A DNA stretch of 64,000 nt, from the NCBI GenBank assembly GCA_045533485.1, contig JAZSHX010000040.1, positions 3,583 through 67,582 on the forward strand, read 5' to 3'. The stretch comes from Scatosoma sp045533485. Its GTDB lineage: Bacteria; Bacillota; Clostridia; Christensenellales; Borkfalkiaceae. Below, in pieces: positions 25,383 through 33,148 of this stretch. The notes beneath the pieces were generated by a model, which saw only the letters and a list, made by a program, of their open reading frames with translations, did no database searches and was not told the DNA's origin. The position numbers and the translations under genes were made by a program. Positions within the stretch are counted from its first letter, which is position 1. Every line of letters starts with the position of its first letter.

Positions 25383-26300
25383 TTATACCACCAAGCGAAT
25401 AAGCACGTAGGATAAATACACGGCAAGCGCGGCAAACATCGTGCCGTCAATGCGGTCAAGCACGCCGCCGTGACCGGGCATAATTTTACCCATATCCTTG
25501 ATGCCCATTTTGCGTTTAATACAGCTTTCCACCAAATCGCCGAATTCCGTCGCCGCCGCAAGCGCCAAACCGATTGCCGCGTACACGGGCAACCAGATGC
25601 CCATATCCACAAAGCCCGTTTGCAAAATACCATTATAGGCGAAATACAAACCGATTGCGCCAAGCACACCGCCGAGCAAACCGCCGATACCGCCGATCAC
25701 CGTTTTGTTGGGGCTAATCGCAGGCGCCATCTTCGCAGGGAATTTTTTACGCAAGAAACGCCCGAATAAGTACGCCACTACGTCCGCCATAGGCGAAACG
25801 GTAAATACGAACAGGATAAGCAAATCAGAGTTAAACGCCGCTTCGTACATTGCCAAAGGGAAGCTGCCCGATTGCACAGCCACCGCGTCGGAAACGTGGT
25901 TGACAAGCACAAGCACCATCAAAAGCAACGTAGGATACACTGCCGTAAGCAAAGATACGCCCAAATTTTCCGGCGTCGTTTCTTCGTGCTTCATCACCAA
26001 AAGCGAAAGCAAAAGCGCGCTCATTGCCGTAAAGCAAATGCTGGTCACGTGCAAGCCGTAGCGGAAATAATATTCGCTTAACGCGCAGGCAGGTATGCAA
26101 ACAACGGCGAAAGCGTACACGATAAAGCGTTCCGCCTTCGTCATTTTATCCTGCATTGCACGCACCATTTCAAACGTGCCAAGCAACGCAAAAGCGTATA
26201 TGAGCACGTCAAAGAAAAATGCGTGCACAAATATTTTCAAAGCGAAAAATCCGATCAAGATTGCCATATAGCAAGCCCCTGATATCGTTCGCACCTTCAT
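25383..26300 (-). CDS. cdsA: Phosphatidate cytidylyltransferase
   Basis: 305 residues, about eight membrane segments. Makes CDP-diacylglycerol from phosphatidate and CTP. The C-terminal signature is complete: SPNKTVIGGIGGLLGG, GDLVESCIKRKMGIKDMG and MPGHGGVLDRIDG. SPMADVVAYLFGR precedes it. It lies 3 bp after uppS and abuts dxr. Confidence 0.97.
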   Translation of the reverse strand: MKVRTISGACYMAILIGFFALKIFVHAFFFDVLIYAFALLGTFEMVRAMQDKMTKAERFIVYAFAVVCIPACALSEYYFRYGLHVTSICFTAMSALLLSLLVMKHEETTPENLGVSLLTAVYPTLLLMVLVLVNHVSDAVAVQSGSFPLAMYEAAFNSDLLILFVFTVSPMADVVAYLFGRFLRKKFPAKMAPAISPNKTVIGGIGGLLGGVLGAIGLYFAYNGILQTGFVDMGIWLPVYAAIGLALAAATEFGDLVESCIKRKMGIKDMGKIMPGHGGVLDRIDGTMFAALAVYLSYVLIRLVV

Positions 26301-26303
26301 ACC

Positions 26304-27056
26304 TTACTCCTTCCTGTCAATCGTCTTGACGTTCCCTTCCTGTAACTGTTCGTCCGTCTTACCAAATCTACGCACGCGCGTGCCAAACCAACGGATTGCC
26401 TTTTCCAAATGCCGATTGCTAAACGCAGGGAACATTACCTTAGAAAAATACAGCTCCGTATATGCCGATTGATACAATAAAAAGTTGGAAAGCCGTACTT
26501 CGCCGCCCGTTCTAACCATCAAATCAGGGTCGGGGACTTCCGCTGTATACAAAAGCTTTGCAAACGACTGCTGCGTCACTTCGCATTTTTCCTGCACCGC
26601 CGCATTGACTGCGCGGACAATTTCATCACGCGCGCCGTAGCAAAGCGCTATCTGTAAACCCTTGCCCGTAAAATGCGCCGTTTTTTCTTCTTCCTTACGT
26701 AAAATTTCTTGTACGTCTTCGGGCAATAACTGCACGTTGCCGATAATCCGCAAACGAATACCGTTGGCGCAAATACGCGCCATGTACGAAACGAAATAAT
26801 TGCGGATTAAATCGTACAAGCCGTCCAGCTCTTGCTTGGGACGCTTCAAATTTTCCGTTGACAACGCATACACGGTCATATAGTCCACGCCCATTGCAAA
26901 CGCGTGTTCTATAAGCCCCACCATACGCTCCATACCCGCTTTATGGCCCATCGAACGGGGCAGCATACGCTTTTTTGCCCAGCGTCCGTTACCGTCCATA
27001 ATCAGCGCGATATGTTTGGGGATGGCCGTTTGCGTTTTTACTGTACGCTTAGCCAT
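26304..27056 (-). CDS. uppS: Isoprenyl transferase (undecaprenyl diphosphate synthase)
   Basis: 250 residues. A cis-prenyltransferase that makes the lipid carrier for cell wall synthesis. IALIMDGNGRWAKKR is the catalytic Asp block. GHKAGMERM, LSTENLKRP, DLMVRTGGEVRLSNFLLYQSAYTELYF and a final arginine-rich segment follow. GGEVRLSNF replaces the more common GGE(Q/L)RxSNF, within normal variation. Three bp separate it from frr. Confidence 0.97.
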   Translation of the reverse strand: MAKRTVKTQTAIPKHIALIMDGNGRWAKKRMLPRSMGHKAGMERMVGLIEHAFAMGVDYMTVYALSTENLKRPKQELDGLYDLIRNYFVSYMARICANGIRLRIIGNVQLLPEDVQEILRKEEEKTAHFTGKGLQIALCYGARDEIVRAVNAAVQEKCEVTQQSFAKLLYTAEVPDPDLMVRTGGEVRLSNFLLYQSAYTELYFSKVMFPAFSNRHLEKAIRWFGTRVRRFGKTDEQLQEGNVKTIDRKE

Positions 27057-27059
27057 ACA

Positions 27060-27632
27060 TTAAACGGACATCAATTCTTTTTCTTTTGCGGAAATCACCG
27101 TTTCCAACGTAGACATAAATCCGGAAACCGCCTTTTCCACGTCCGCTTCGCAACCTGCCGCTTCGTCTTCAGAAAGCTCTTTCGCCGTCTTCATTTTCTT
27201 GATTACGTCCATCGCTTCACGACGGTGGTTACGTACAGCCACTTTTGCTTCTTCGCCCATTTTCTTGGCTTGCTTTACAAGCTCTTTTCTGCGTTCCTCC
27301 GTCATTACGGGGAATACCAAACGGATTACGTTACCGTCGTTGGTAGGCGTAAGACCGATATTCGATTGCAAAATTGCCTTTTCCACCGCTTTCAAAAGCG
27401 ACTTATCCCAAAGGTTGATTTGCAAGCAACGTGCGTCCAAAGCAGAAACGTTACCAAGCTCAATCAATCTGCTCATACCGCCGTATGCTTCCACTTCGAT
27501 TTTATCCAAAATTTTCGGGTTTGCTCTGCCCGTACGTAAACCGTTGTATTCGTTTTCCAAAGCATTGATGGAATTTTCCGCTTTTTCTTCCAGCTCAAAC
27601 ATCATCTCTTCAATTTTTTCGTTTTCAATCAT
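27060..27632 (-). CDS. frr: Ribosome recycling factor
   Basis: 190 residues. Splits post-termination ribosomes with EF-G. Conserved blocks: LRTGRANPKILDKIEVEAYG, INLWDKSLLKAVEKAI, SNIGLTPTNDGNVIRLVFPVMTEERRKELVK, and VRNHRREAMD. It is slightly longer than usual at the N-terminus (MIENEKIEEMM). Strong AAAGGAG before the ATG. Follows pyrH by 43 bp. Confidence 0.98.
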   Translation of the reverse strand: MIENEKIEEMMFELEEKAENSINALENEYNGLRTGRANPKILDKIEVEAYGGMSRLIELGNVSALDARCLQINLWDKSLLKAVEKAILQSNIGLTPTNDGNVIRLVFPVMTEERRKELVKQAKKMGEEAKVAVRNHRREAMDVIKKMKTAKELSEDEAAGCEADVEKAVSGFMSTLETVISAKEKELMSV

Positions 27633-27675
27633 AATTATTTCTCCTTTTCTTGGTTTTATTTCTTTCGTTTATTAT

Positions 27676-28383
27676 TTACACTTTGATAATCGTACCAAGC
27701 GATTCGCCGCAAACCGCGCGAACGATGGAATTTTCTTCGCCCAACCCAAACGCAAGCGTAGGCACGTTGTTTTCCATACACATCGTCGCCGCCGTGAAAT
27801 CGATTACCTTCAAGTTTTGGTTGATAATATCCGCATAGCGCAGGCTTTCGTATTTTTTCGCCATAGGGTTGGTCTTGGGATCGGAATCGTAAATACCGTC
27901 TACGTTCTTTGCCATAAGCAAAATATCCGCCGAAATTTCGCACGCACGGAGCGCCGCCGCCGTATCCGTCGAACAGTACGGGTTACCCGTTCCGCAAGCG
28001 AAAATAACAATTCTGCCAAGCTCAAAATGTCTAAGCGCCTTTCTCAAAATAAAGGGCTCTGCCAAGGACACCATATTCAACGCCGTTTGCACACGCACGG
28101 GCACGCCGCGTTGTTCAATCGCGTCCATCATCGCAAGGGAGTTCATCACCGTTGCCAGCATCCCCATTTGGTCCGCCGTGGTTCTATCCATCTTCGTGCC
28201 TTGTCTGCCGCGCCAAAAGTTACCGCCGCCGATAACCAAACCCACCTGCACGCCCATTTTGTGCAGTTCCACAATTTGGTCGACAACGGGTGCAATCACT
28301 TCGTGGTTTAATCCAAACTTGTTATCGCCTGCAAGCGCTTCGCCGGACAGTTTCAACAAAATTCTCTTGTAAATCGGTTGCAT
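27676..28383 (-). CDS. pyrH: UMP kinase
   Basis: 235 residues. Phosphorylates UMP to UDP. KRILLKLSGEAL at the start, VIGGGNFWRGRQG, MDRTTADQMGMLATVMNSLA and GTGNPYCSTDTAAALRA are diagnostic. The start at 28383 is set by GGAGG; the 27 upstream in-frame codons have no ribosome binding site. It is the first gene of the operon in this window; rpsB and tsf, its usual upstream neighbours, are absent, and a -10 box at 28445-28450 suggests its own promoter. Confidence 0.97.
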   Translation of the reverse strand: MQPIYKRILLKLSGEALAGDNKFGLNHEVIAPVVDQIVELHKMGVQVGLVIGGGNFWRGRQGTKMDRTTADQMGMLATVMNSLAMMDAIEQRGVPVRVQTALNMVSLAEPFILRKALRHFELGRIVIFACGTGNPYCSTDTAAALRACEISADILLMAKNVDGIYDSDPKTNPMAKKYESLRYADIINQNLKVIDFTAATMCMENNVPTLAFGLGEENSIVRAVCGESLGTIIKV

Positions 28384-28444
28384 AATTTCCTCCTTGGGTG
28401 CTTTGCAAAAATACCGCAATAGCCCACAGTAAGCTATTTTATCT

Positions 28445-28473
28445 ATTATAACATATTTGTACAAATAAATCTA
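28445..28473 (-). promoter_or_regulatory. Possible promoter of the pyrH operon with palindrome
   Basis: TATAAT (28445-28450) on the minus strand, with only a weak -35 (TAGATT) 17 bp upstream. The perfect palindrome ATTTGTACAAAT (28455-28466) fills the spacer and could be an operator. Confidence 0.5.
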
Positions 28474-28537
28474 TATATATTTAGAAAAAAGTTTTGATTT
28501 TTTGAAAAAATATCCAGATATTTTTTATTTTCGTGCG

Positions 28538-28570
28538 CAAAAAAACTCTTGGTGCTTTTCCAAGAGTTTT
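28538..28570 (-). terminator. Terminator of the cyclophilin-like lipoprotein gene
   Basis: Stem AAAACTCTTGG (28542-28552) / CCAAGAGTTTT (28560-28570) with a 7-nt loop, followed by T-run on the minus strand, just after the stop at 28577. Confidence 0.88.
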
Positions 28571-28576
28571 CTTTCG

Positions 28577-29410
28577 TTAAAATTTAATTACTTCTGCGCT
28601 TTCAATCACGATAGGCATCTTAGGCGCGTCGTACGCTTTTTCGCTGTCGCCTACAAGTGTATCCACAACGTCGCCGTATACAACGGACGTAAATTGACTT
28701 TTGTCACCATCGTACGTATCGTCGATATACGCATTAATTGCCGCTTGCAACGCCTTCAACTGCTCCACGCCGTCTTCGGTAAGCGTAGCAAATACGCAAT
28801 AATCGTTGTTATCCTTTACCGTCGTGCCAAGGGAAATATAGAATTTGGACGTTGCGCTGTTTTCTTGATAATCGCGGCGCGATACGCCTTCGCCGTCGTT
28901 GCGTTGCACGTATACGTCCTTCGCTTCGTCCATTTCTTCATACGTCATAACAAGCGCGCCGTACTGTTCTTGCAACGCACCTTTCGTCACTTCGAAATCG
29001 TTTGCCTTGTGTTCGCCGTATAAGGTATACGTAGGCATTTGCCCGTCCTTATCCAACCAAACGCTTTGGGGGATATACGACGCAACCGTCGAATAGTAAT
29101 TTTTATAAACAAGCTCTTTCGTGTCCGTCGCATAGGTATACGCACCGGTGTGCATTGCACTGCCCGCTTGGTAATCGTGTACGCAAAGCCCGTCGAAATA
29201 GTCGTTATCCACAAGCGCAAGGAAATGCTTTACCGTGGTGGGCGTAATCTTTCTGTACATAGTATATTCCAAATCATACGTTTCGCCGTTGAACGCAAGC
29301 GTCAAGCGCACTTTGGGTTGGTTGGTTTCGCACGCGCTAAACGTACCTACGCAAGCGGTAAGACCGATCACTGCCAAAGCGTTGCTTAAAATTCTTCTAA
29401 ACTTTTTCAT
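28577..29410 (-). CDS. Cyclophilin-type peptidyl-prolyl isomerase-like lipoprotein
   Basis: 277 residues. The lipoprotein signal ends at Cys20 (GLTAC) or Cys27 (FSAC); both fit a lipobox. The mature part looks like a divergent cyclophilin: TPTTVKHFLALVDNDYFDGLCVH matches the region 'T..NF..L...G.YDG..FHR'. GALVMTYEEM and SKFYISLGT match the later beta-strands. The catalytic Arg of FHR is replaced (CVHDY), so isomerase activity is uncertain. It may be an extracytoplasmic folding factor. It sits between rplL and pyrH in its own unit. The start at 29410 has AAAGG. Confidence 0.75.
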   Translation of the reverse strand: MKKFRRILSNALAVIGLTACVGTFSACETNQPKVRLTLAFNGETYDLEYTMYRKITPTTVKHFLALVDNDYFDGLCVHDYQAGSAMHTGAYTYATDTKELVYKNYYSTVASYIPQSVWLDKDGQMPTYTLYGEHKANDFEVTKGALQEQYGALVMTYEEMDEAKDVYVQRNDGEGVSRRDYQENSATSKFYISLGTTVKDNNDYCVFATLTEDGVEQLKALQAAINAYIDDTYDGDKSQFTSVVYGDVVDTLVGDSEKAYDAPKMPIVIESAEVIKF

Positions 29411-29560
29411 AATTGCCTTTAACTCCATACAATTTATCTACTATACTATTTTAACTTTTATTTTGCTTTCCGTCAAGTGCTTTTAGGATATTTTTCTCAA
29501 TTTTTATGCAATTTACGCATTTATTGTGCAATTATGCCGTTCTACCTAAAAAATAGCATA
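29411..29560. other. AT-rich spacer between rplL terminator and cyclophilin gene
   Basis: About 150 bp with no ORF of note. rpoB, which normally follows rplL in bacteria, is not here. I see no clear consensus promoter for the lipoprotein gene in it. Confidence 0.5.
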
Positions 29561-29592
29561 AAAAAACGGACTGCTCGCACAGTCCGTTTTTT
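29561..29592 (-). terminator. Terminator after rplL
   Basis: Stem ACGGACTG/CAGTCCGT (29566-29587) with 6-nt loop and T-runs on both sides. It closes the rplJL transcript, 14 bp after the rplL stop. Confidence 0.9.
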
Positions 29593-29605
29593 ATTTGTAA
29601 GTTGA

Positions 29606-29974
29606 TTATTGAAGTTCAACCGTTGCGCCGTTGTCTTTAAGAGCTGCTGCAAGCGCTTCAGCGTCAGCTTTTGCTGCGTTTTCTTTGATAACGCCCATAG
29701 CTTCAACTGCTTTCTTAGCGTCAGCAAGACCAAGACCCGTAGCTTCACGAACAACTTTGATGATCGCGATCTTGTTGGGACCGATGTCTTTCAATACAAC
29801 GTTGAATTCCGTCTTTTCTTCTGCTGCGGGAGCTGCTTCTGCTGCGCCAGCTGCTGCGGGAGCTGCTGCAACTGCAGCGCTTACGCCGAATTCTGCTTCA
29901 AGTGCTTTTACAAGTTCGTTCAATTCAAGAACGGTCATAGCTTTTACTTCTTCAATAAGTTTTTGTACGTCCAT
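29606..29974 (-). CDS. rplL: 50S ribosomal protein L7/L12
   Basis: 122 residues. The N-terminal dimerisation helices (MDVQKLIEEVKAMTVLELNEL) are followed by an Ala-rich hinge and the C-terminal domain with EKTEFNVVLKDIGPNKIAIIKVVREATGLGL and the factor-binding helix. It recruits elongation factors to the ribosome stalk. It lies 50 bp after rplJ under the same L10 leader. Confidence 0.99.
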   Translation of the reverse strand: MDVQKLIEEVKAMTVLELNELVKALEAEFGVSAAVAAAPAAAGAAEAAPAAEEKTEFNVVLKDIGPNKIAIIKVVREATGLGLADAKKAVEAMGVIKENAAKADAEALAAALKDNGATVELQ

Positions 29975-30024
29975 AGTAATTTAATTCCTCCGATTTTTCT
30001 TTAATAATGATTTTTAATAATAGA

Positions 30025-30528
30025 TTAGTTGTTTTCTTTTGCTTTTGCAATCGCGTCCAAAACACCAACGAATTTGGAAAGCGAAGATTGGAAGCAACCG
30101 AGCATTTTCGCGATGAGCGTTTCCTTGGAAGGAATCGCGGAAAGTTCTTTTACGCCTGCCTTGTCAAAATATTTGTTTTCAAGGTATGCGCACTTGGGAA
30201 CGATCTTTTCCACCAGTGCAGGGTTTGCTTTGGTTTCTCTTGCGAGTACTGCAGCGCCGCTCGTTTCGTCTGCACAGAAGATGGTAGCCGTCGTACCGTT
30301 AAGGTCGTTGTCCATATCGGTGATGCCAAGATCGTTAAGTGCTTTTCTTACAAGCGTGTTTTTGTACACCTTGTATTCGCAGTTAGCTTCTTTGAATTTG
30401 TTTCTCAAAGCGGTAACTTCCAAAACGGTAAGTTTGTTATAGTCTGCGAGAACGATAGACTTGCTGTTTTGAATTTTCGCTTTGATTTCTTCAACTACTT
30501 GTTGCTTTGCTTGAATATTTGCCGACAT
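30025..30528 (-). CDS. rplJ: 50S ribosomal protein L10
   Basis: 167 residues. Stalk base protein that anchors L7/L12 dimers. VLADYNKLTVLEVTALRNKFKEANCEYKVYKNTLVRKAL is the rRNA-binding signature. The C-terminal helix (LSKFVGVLDAIAKAKE) holds L12. AAAGGAGG precedes the ATG. It is preceded by an L10 leader with an attenuator. Confidence 0.99.
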   Translation of the reverse strand: MSANIQAKQQVVEEIKAKIQNSKSIVLADYNKLTVLEVTALRNKFKEANCEYKVYKNTLVRKALNDLGITDMDNDLNGTTATIFCADETSGAAVLARETKANPALVEKIVPKCAYLENKYFDKAGVKELSAIPSKETLIAKMLGCFQSSLSKFVGVLDAIAKAKENN

Positions 30529-30561
30529 ATTTACCTCCTTTAAGCGTTTCCGCCTGTCGAT

Positions 30562-30662
30562 AAAAAAACCTTATGCCGCAAGGCATAAGGACGCAATACG
30601 TTTCGTATATTTCCTTAAACCTCGACGAGTGGTTGCCCATTAAATCTACGATGCTCGTTTTC
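30562..30662 (-). ncRNA. Ribosomal protein L10 leader with attenuator
   Basis: The 5' untranslated region of rplJ-rplL. It ends in a strong terminator hairpin (CCTTATGCC/GGCATAAGG at 30569-30590, T-run 30562-30568) placed 34 bp before the rplJ start. The upstream part is structured and rich in AA bulges, as in known L10(L12)4-binding leaders. Excess L10 is expected to bind and favour termination. The boundary with the transcription start is approximate. Confidence 0.8.
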
Positions 30663-30683
30663 TACGGCTCAATTTACTATATT

Positions 30684-30712
30684 ATTATATCATCTTCGTC
30701 AAAGGCAGTCAA
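30684..30712 (-). promoter_or_regulatory. Promoter of rplJL, inside a hairpin
   Basis: TTGACT (30707-30712), 17-bp spacer, TATAAT (30684-30689). The -35 lies in the loop of a 12-bp perfect inverted repeat (30695-30706 / 30724-30735), located between rplA and the L10 leader. Confidence 0.85.
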
Positions 30713-30735
30713 TCGTTTTTACCGCCTTTGACGAA
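30695..30735 (-). repeat. Inverted repeat downstream of rplA
   Basis: 12-bp perfect arms TTCGTCAAAGGC and GCCTTTGACGAA with a 17-nt loop. There is no T-run after it on the minus strand, so it is not a standard terminator. It may protect the rplA mRNA end or bind a protein at the rplJL promoter. Confidence 0.8.
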
Positions 30736-30751
30736 AATTTCTTAAATTTTG

Positions 30752-31438
30752 TTACGCTTTCGTGGAAACTTTCACGCCGGGGCCCATCGTGGAAGCGATA
30801 ACTACGCTCTTCAAATATTGACCCTTTGCTGCTGCGGGCTTCGCCTTAACGATTGCATCCAAAAGAGCGTTGAAGTTTTCGGTGATCTTTTCTGCACCGA
30901 AGCTCTTTTTGCCGATGGGGCAGTGAATGATTGCCGTTTTGTCAAGTCTGTATTCCACTTTACCAGCTTTTACTTCCTTGATTGCTTTTTCAACGTCCAT
31001 CGTAACCGTACCGCTCTTAGGGTTAGGCATCAAGCCCTTAGGACCGAGCACACGACCGATACGACCAACCATACCCATCATGTCGGGCGTCGTAATCATA
31101 ACGTCGAAATCAAACCAGTTTTCGTTTTGGATTTTTGCGATAAGCTCTTCTGCGCCTACGTAGTCAGCACCAGCTGCTGCCGCTTGGTCTGCTTTTGCAC
31201 CCTTTGCGATAACCAAAACTCTCTTGGTTTTACCCGTACCGTTGGGAAGAACGAGTACGCCACGAACTTGTTGATCTGCTTGACGGGGGTCAACGCCCAA
31301 ACGTACGTGCATTTCAATCGTTTCGTCAAAGTTTGCTTTTGCCGTTTCCAACAATACGGAAACTGCTTCGCCGATTTCATATTGCTTCGTCGTATCAAAC
31401 GACTTTACGCTGTCTTGATATTTTTTACCGTGTTTCAT
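30752..31438 (-). CDS. rplA: 50S ribosomal protein L1
   Basis: 228 residues. L1 forms the E-site stalk and in many bacteria represses its own operon. MKHGKKYQDSVKSFD, VRLGVDPRQADQQVRGVLVLPNGTGKTKRVLV, MVGRIGRVLGPKGLMPNPKSGTV and STMGPGVKV are family blocks. It lies 17 bp downstream of rplK. Confidence 0.99.
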   Translation of the reverse strand: MKHGKKYQDSVKSFDTTKQYEIGEAVSVLLETAKANFDETIEMHVRLGVDPRQADQQVRGVLVLPNGTGKTKRVLVIAKGAKADQAAAAGADYVGAEELIAKIQNENWFDFDVMITTPDMMGMVGRIGRVLGPKGLMPNPKSGTVTMDVEKAIKEVKAGKVEYRLDKTAIIHCPIGKKSFGAEKITENFNALLDAIVKAKPAAAKGQYLKSVVIASTMGPGVKVSTKA

Positions 31439-31455
31439 TTTCTACCGCCTCCTTA

Positions 31456-31881
31456 TTAGTCTTCGACGGTTACGCCCATACTGCGAGCGGTACCTGCAAC
31501 CATGCTCATTGCGCTTTCAAGCGACGTGCAGTTGAGATCGGGCATTTTCGTCTTTGCGATTTCTTCCACTTGCGCTTTGGTGAGCTTACCAACTTTTACG
31601 CTGTTGGGCTTTGCGCTTGCCGTTTCAAGACCAAGAGCTTTCTTGATAAGAACGGGAGCGGGGGGCGTCTTCAATACGAACGTGAAGGAACGATCTTGAT
31701 AAATCGTTACAACAACGGGAATAATGAGACCGGGTTTGTCTGCCGTTTTTGCGTTAAATTCCTTGGTAAAACCGGGAAGGTTGATACCGAACGGACCAAG
31801 CGTAGAACCTACGGGAGGGGCCGGGGTAGCTTTACCTGCAGGAAGTTGCAATTTTACGACTGCTGTGATTTTTTTAGCCAT
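31456..31881 (-). CDS. rplK: 50S ribosomal protein L11
   Basis: 141 residues. Binds 23S rRNA in the GTPase centre. VKLQLPAGKATPAPPVGSTLGPFGINL is the signature. The C-terminal ARSMGV is conserved. It follows nusG by 113 bp, a longer gap that includes a run of nine G (31983-31991). Confidence 0.99.
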   Translation of the reverse strand: MAKKITAVVKLQLPAGKATPAPPVGSTLGPFGINLPGFTKEFNAKTADKPGLIIPVVVTIYQDRSFTFVLKTPPAPVLIKKALGLETASAKPNSVKVGKLTKAQVEEIAKTKMPDLNCTSLESAMSMVAGTARSMGVTVED

Positions 31882-31994
31882 AAATATTTTCTCCTATTGT
31901 GGTTTTAACAAAGCGCCTTGAAAGATTTGACGCTTCTCCCACTTATTACCTTGTTTTGCGTCGCTTTTCCACGCGACGATATGGGGGGGGGATA

Positions 31995-32555
31995 TTATTC
32001 CCCGTCTGCGTTTGTTTCGGGCAAAACTGCGTCCACTTTGCGGATTTGCGAATATTCCACGTCCACTTCCGTGCTTCTGCCGAACATAGTAGTGACAATT
32101 CTCGCCTTTTGCGCGTCGTTGTCGATTTCCTTGATAGAACCAAGGAAACCCTTCAAAGGACCGTCTTCCACTTCCACCGTATCGCCCACGGAGAATTCTT
32201 CCGTGTGTACGGGGTCTTCCAAGCGCATTTTACGGATTTCTTCTTCCTTCATAGGAATAGGACGGCCTTGCGGACCGCAGAAACCCGTTACGCCACGCGT
32301 ACTGGTGACGTAATACCAAATTTGGTTGGTATAAATCATCTTGATGAACACGTAGCAAGGCAAAAGCTTTCTTTCGACAACCTTTTTCTTGCCGTTCTTT
32401 TCTTCGATGACTTCTTCCATCGGGATTTTCAAATCCACAATGTAATCGCCCAAATTGTTATTTTCGATAAGTTTTTCCAAGCTGTCCTTTACCATTGCTT
32501 CATAGCCGGAATAGGTATGAAGAATGTACCACTTGGGTTGTTCGTTCATCGGCAT
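31995..32555 (-). CDS. nusG: Transcription termination/antitermination factor NusG
   Basis: 186 residues. N-terminal NGN domain (WYILHTYSGYEAMVKDSL, LLPCYVFIKM, VTSTRGVTGFCG) and C-terminal KOW domain (FSVGDTVEVEDGPLKGFLGSIKEID). It binds RNA polymerase and links it to Rho or the ribosome. The start at 32555 has GGAGGGG; a Met two codons later is the alternative. 14 bp after secE. Confidence 0.98.
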   Translation of the reverse strand: MPMNEQPKWYILHTYSGYEAMVKDSLEKLIENNNLGDYIVDLKIPMEEVIEEKNGKKKVVERKLLPCYVFIKMIYTNQIWYYVTSTRGVTGFCGPQGRPIPMKEEEIRKMRLEDPVHTEEFSVGDTVEVEDGPLKGFLGSIKEIDNDAQKARIVTTMFGRSTEVDVEYSQIRKVDAVLPETNADGE

Positions 32556-32569
32556 ACTTACCCCTCCGA

Positions 32570-32791
32570 TTACGAGATCAAGCCAAGCAGCCAACCAAGC
32601 AATGCGTCAATGCCGGTCACTACCGCAAGGAAAGCGCAAACGATTACGAGCACGATGCCCGTCGTTTTTAACACCGTCGTAAATTTAGGCCACGACACTC
32701 TTTTCAGTTCAGAGAACGTTTCCTTAAATTTAGCGCCTACGCGACGAAACCAACTGGGTTTCTTGTTTTTTGTTTTTGTTGCGTTTGCCAT
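32570..32791 (-). CDS. secE: Preprotein translocase subunit SecE
   Basis: 73 residues with one C-terminal membrane segment. FKETFSELKRVSWPKFTTVLKTT is the SecE signature. The start at 32791 is preceded by GAGGT. It stands between rpmG and nusG as is standard. Confidence 0.97.
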   Translation of the reverse strand: MANATKTKNKKPSWFRRVGAKFKETFSELKRVSWPKFTTVLKTTGIVLVIVCAFLAVVTGIDALLGWLLGLIS

Positions 32792-32854
32792 TGTGTACCT
32801 CAATGCGCGCGTACGTGTATATATAATAAGGAAATAAGCGTACGCGTCTTTGGA

Positions 32855-33019
32855 TTATTTAGATTCTTTGTGTTCCGTGTGTTTTTTGCAGAACGGGCAG
32901 TATTTGCTCATAACAAGTCTGTCAGGATCATTCTTTTTGTTTTTGATACTGTCATAGTTTCTGTGCTTACATTCCGTGCATTCAAACGTAATTTTGGCTC
33001 TTGCCGTTTTGGTTGCCAT
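32855..33019 (-). CDS. rpmG: 50S ribosomal protein L33, zinc-type
   Basis: 54 residues. Two CxxC pairs (CTEC, CPFC) mark the zinc-binding form. RNYDSIKNKKNDPDRL is the family core. The start at 33019 (MATKTARAK) has GGAG before it. It is the first gene of rpmG-secE-nusG-rplK-rplA. Confidence 0.98.
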   Translation of the reverse strand: MATKTARAKITFECTECKHRNYDSIKNKKNDPDRLVMSKYCPFCKKHTEHKESK

Positions 33020-33068
33020 AATCAAAACTCCATACAAAAAAATTACACCCCTCGCGGTGCGTGAAATA

Positions 33069-33097
33069 AGTTTACCACACTTTAAGGGGCTTGTCAA
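33069..33097 (-). promoter_or_regulatory. SigmaA promoter of the rpmG-secE-nusG-rplKA operon
   Basis: TTGACA (33092-33097), 17-bp spacer, TAAACT (33069-33074) on the minus strand, about 50 bp before rpmG. Confidence 0.85.
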
Positions 33098-33148
33098 TCT
33101 TTTTTATAAGATTTTTGTAATTTTTTTTATTTTTTAGGAAAATATTTT

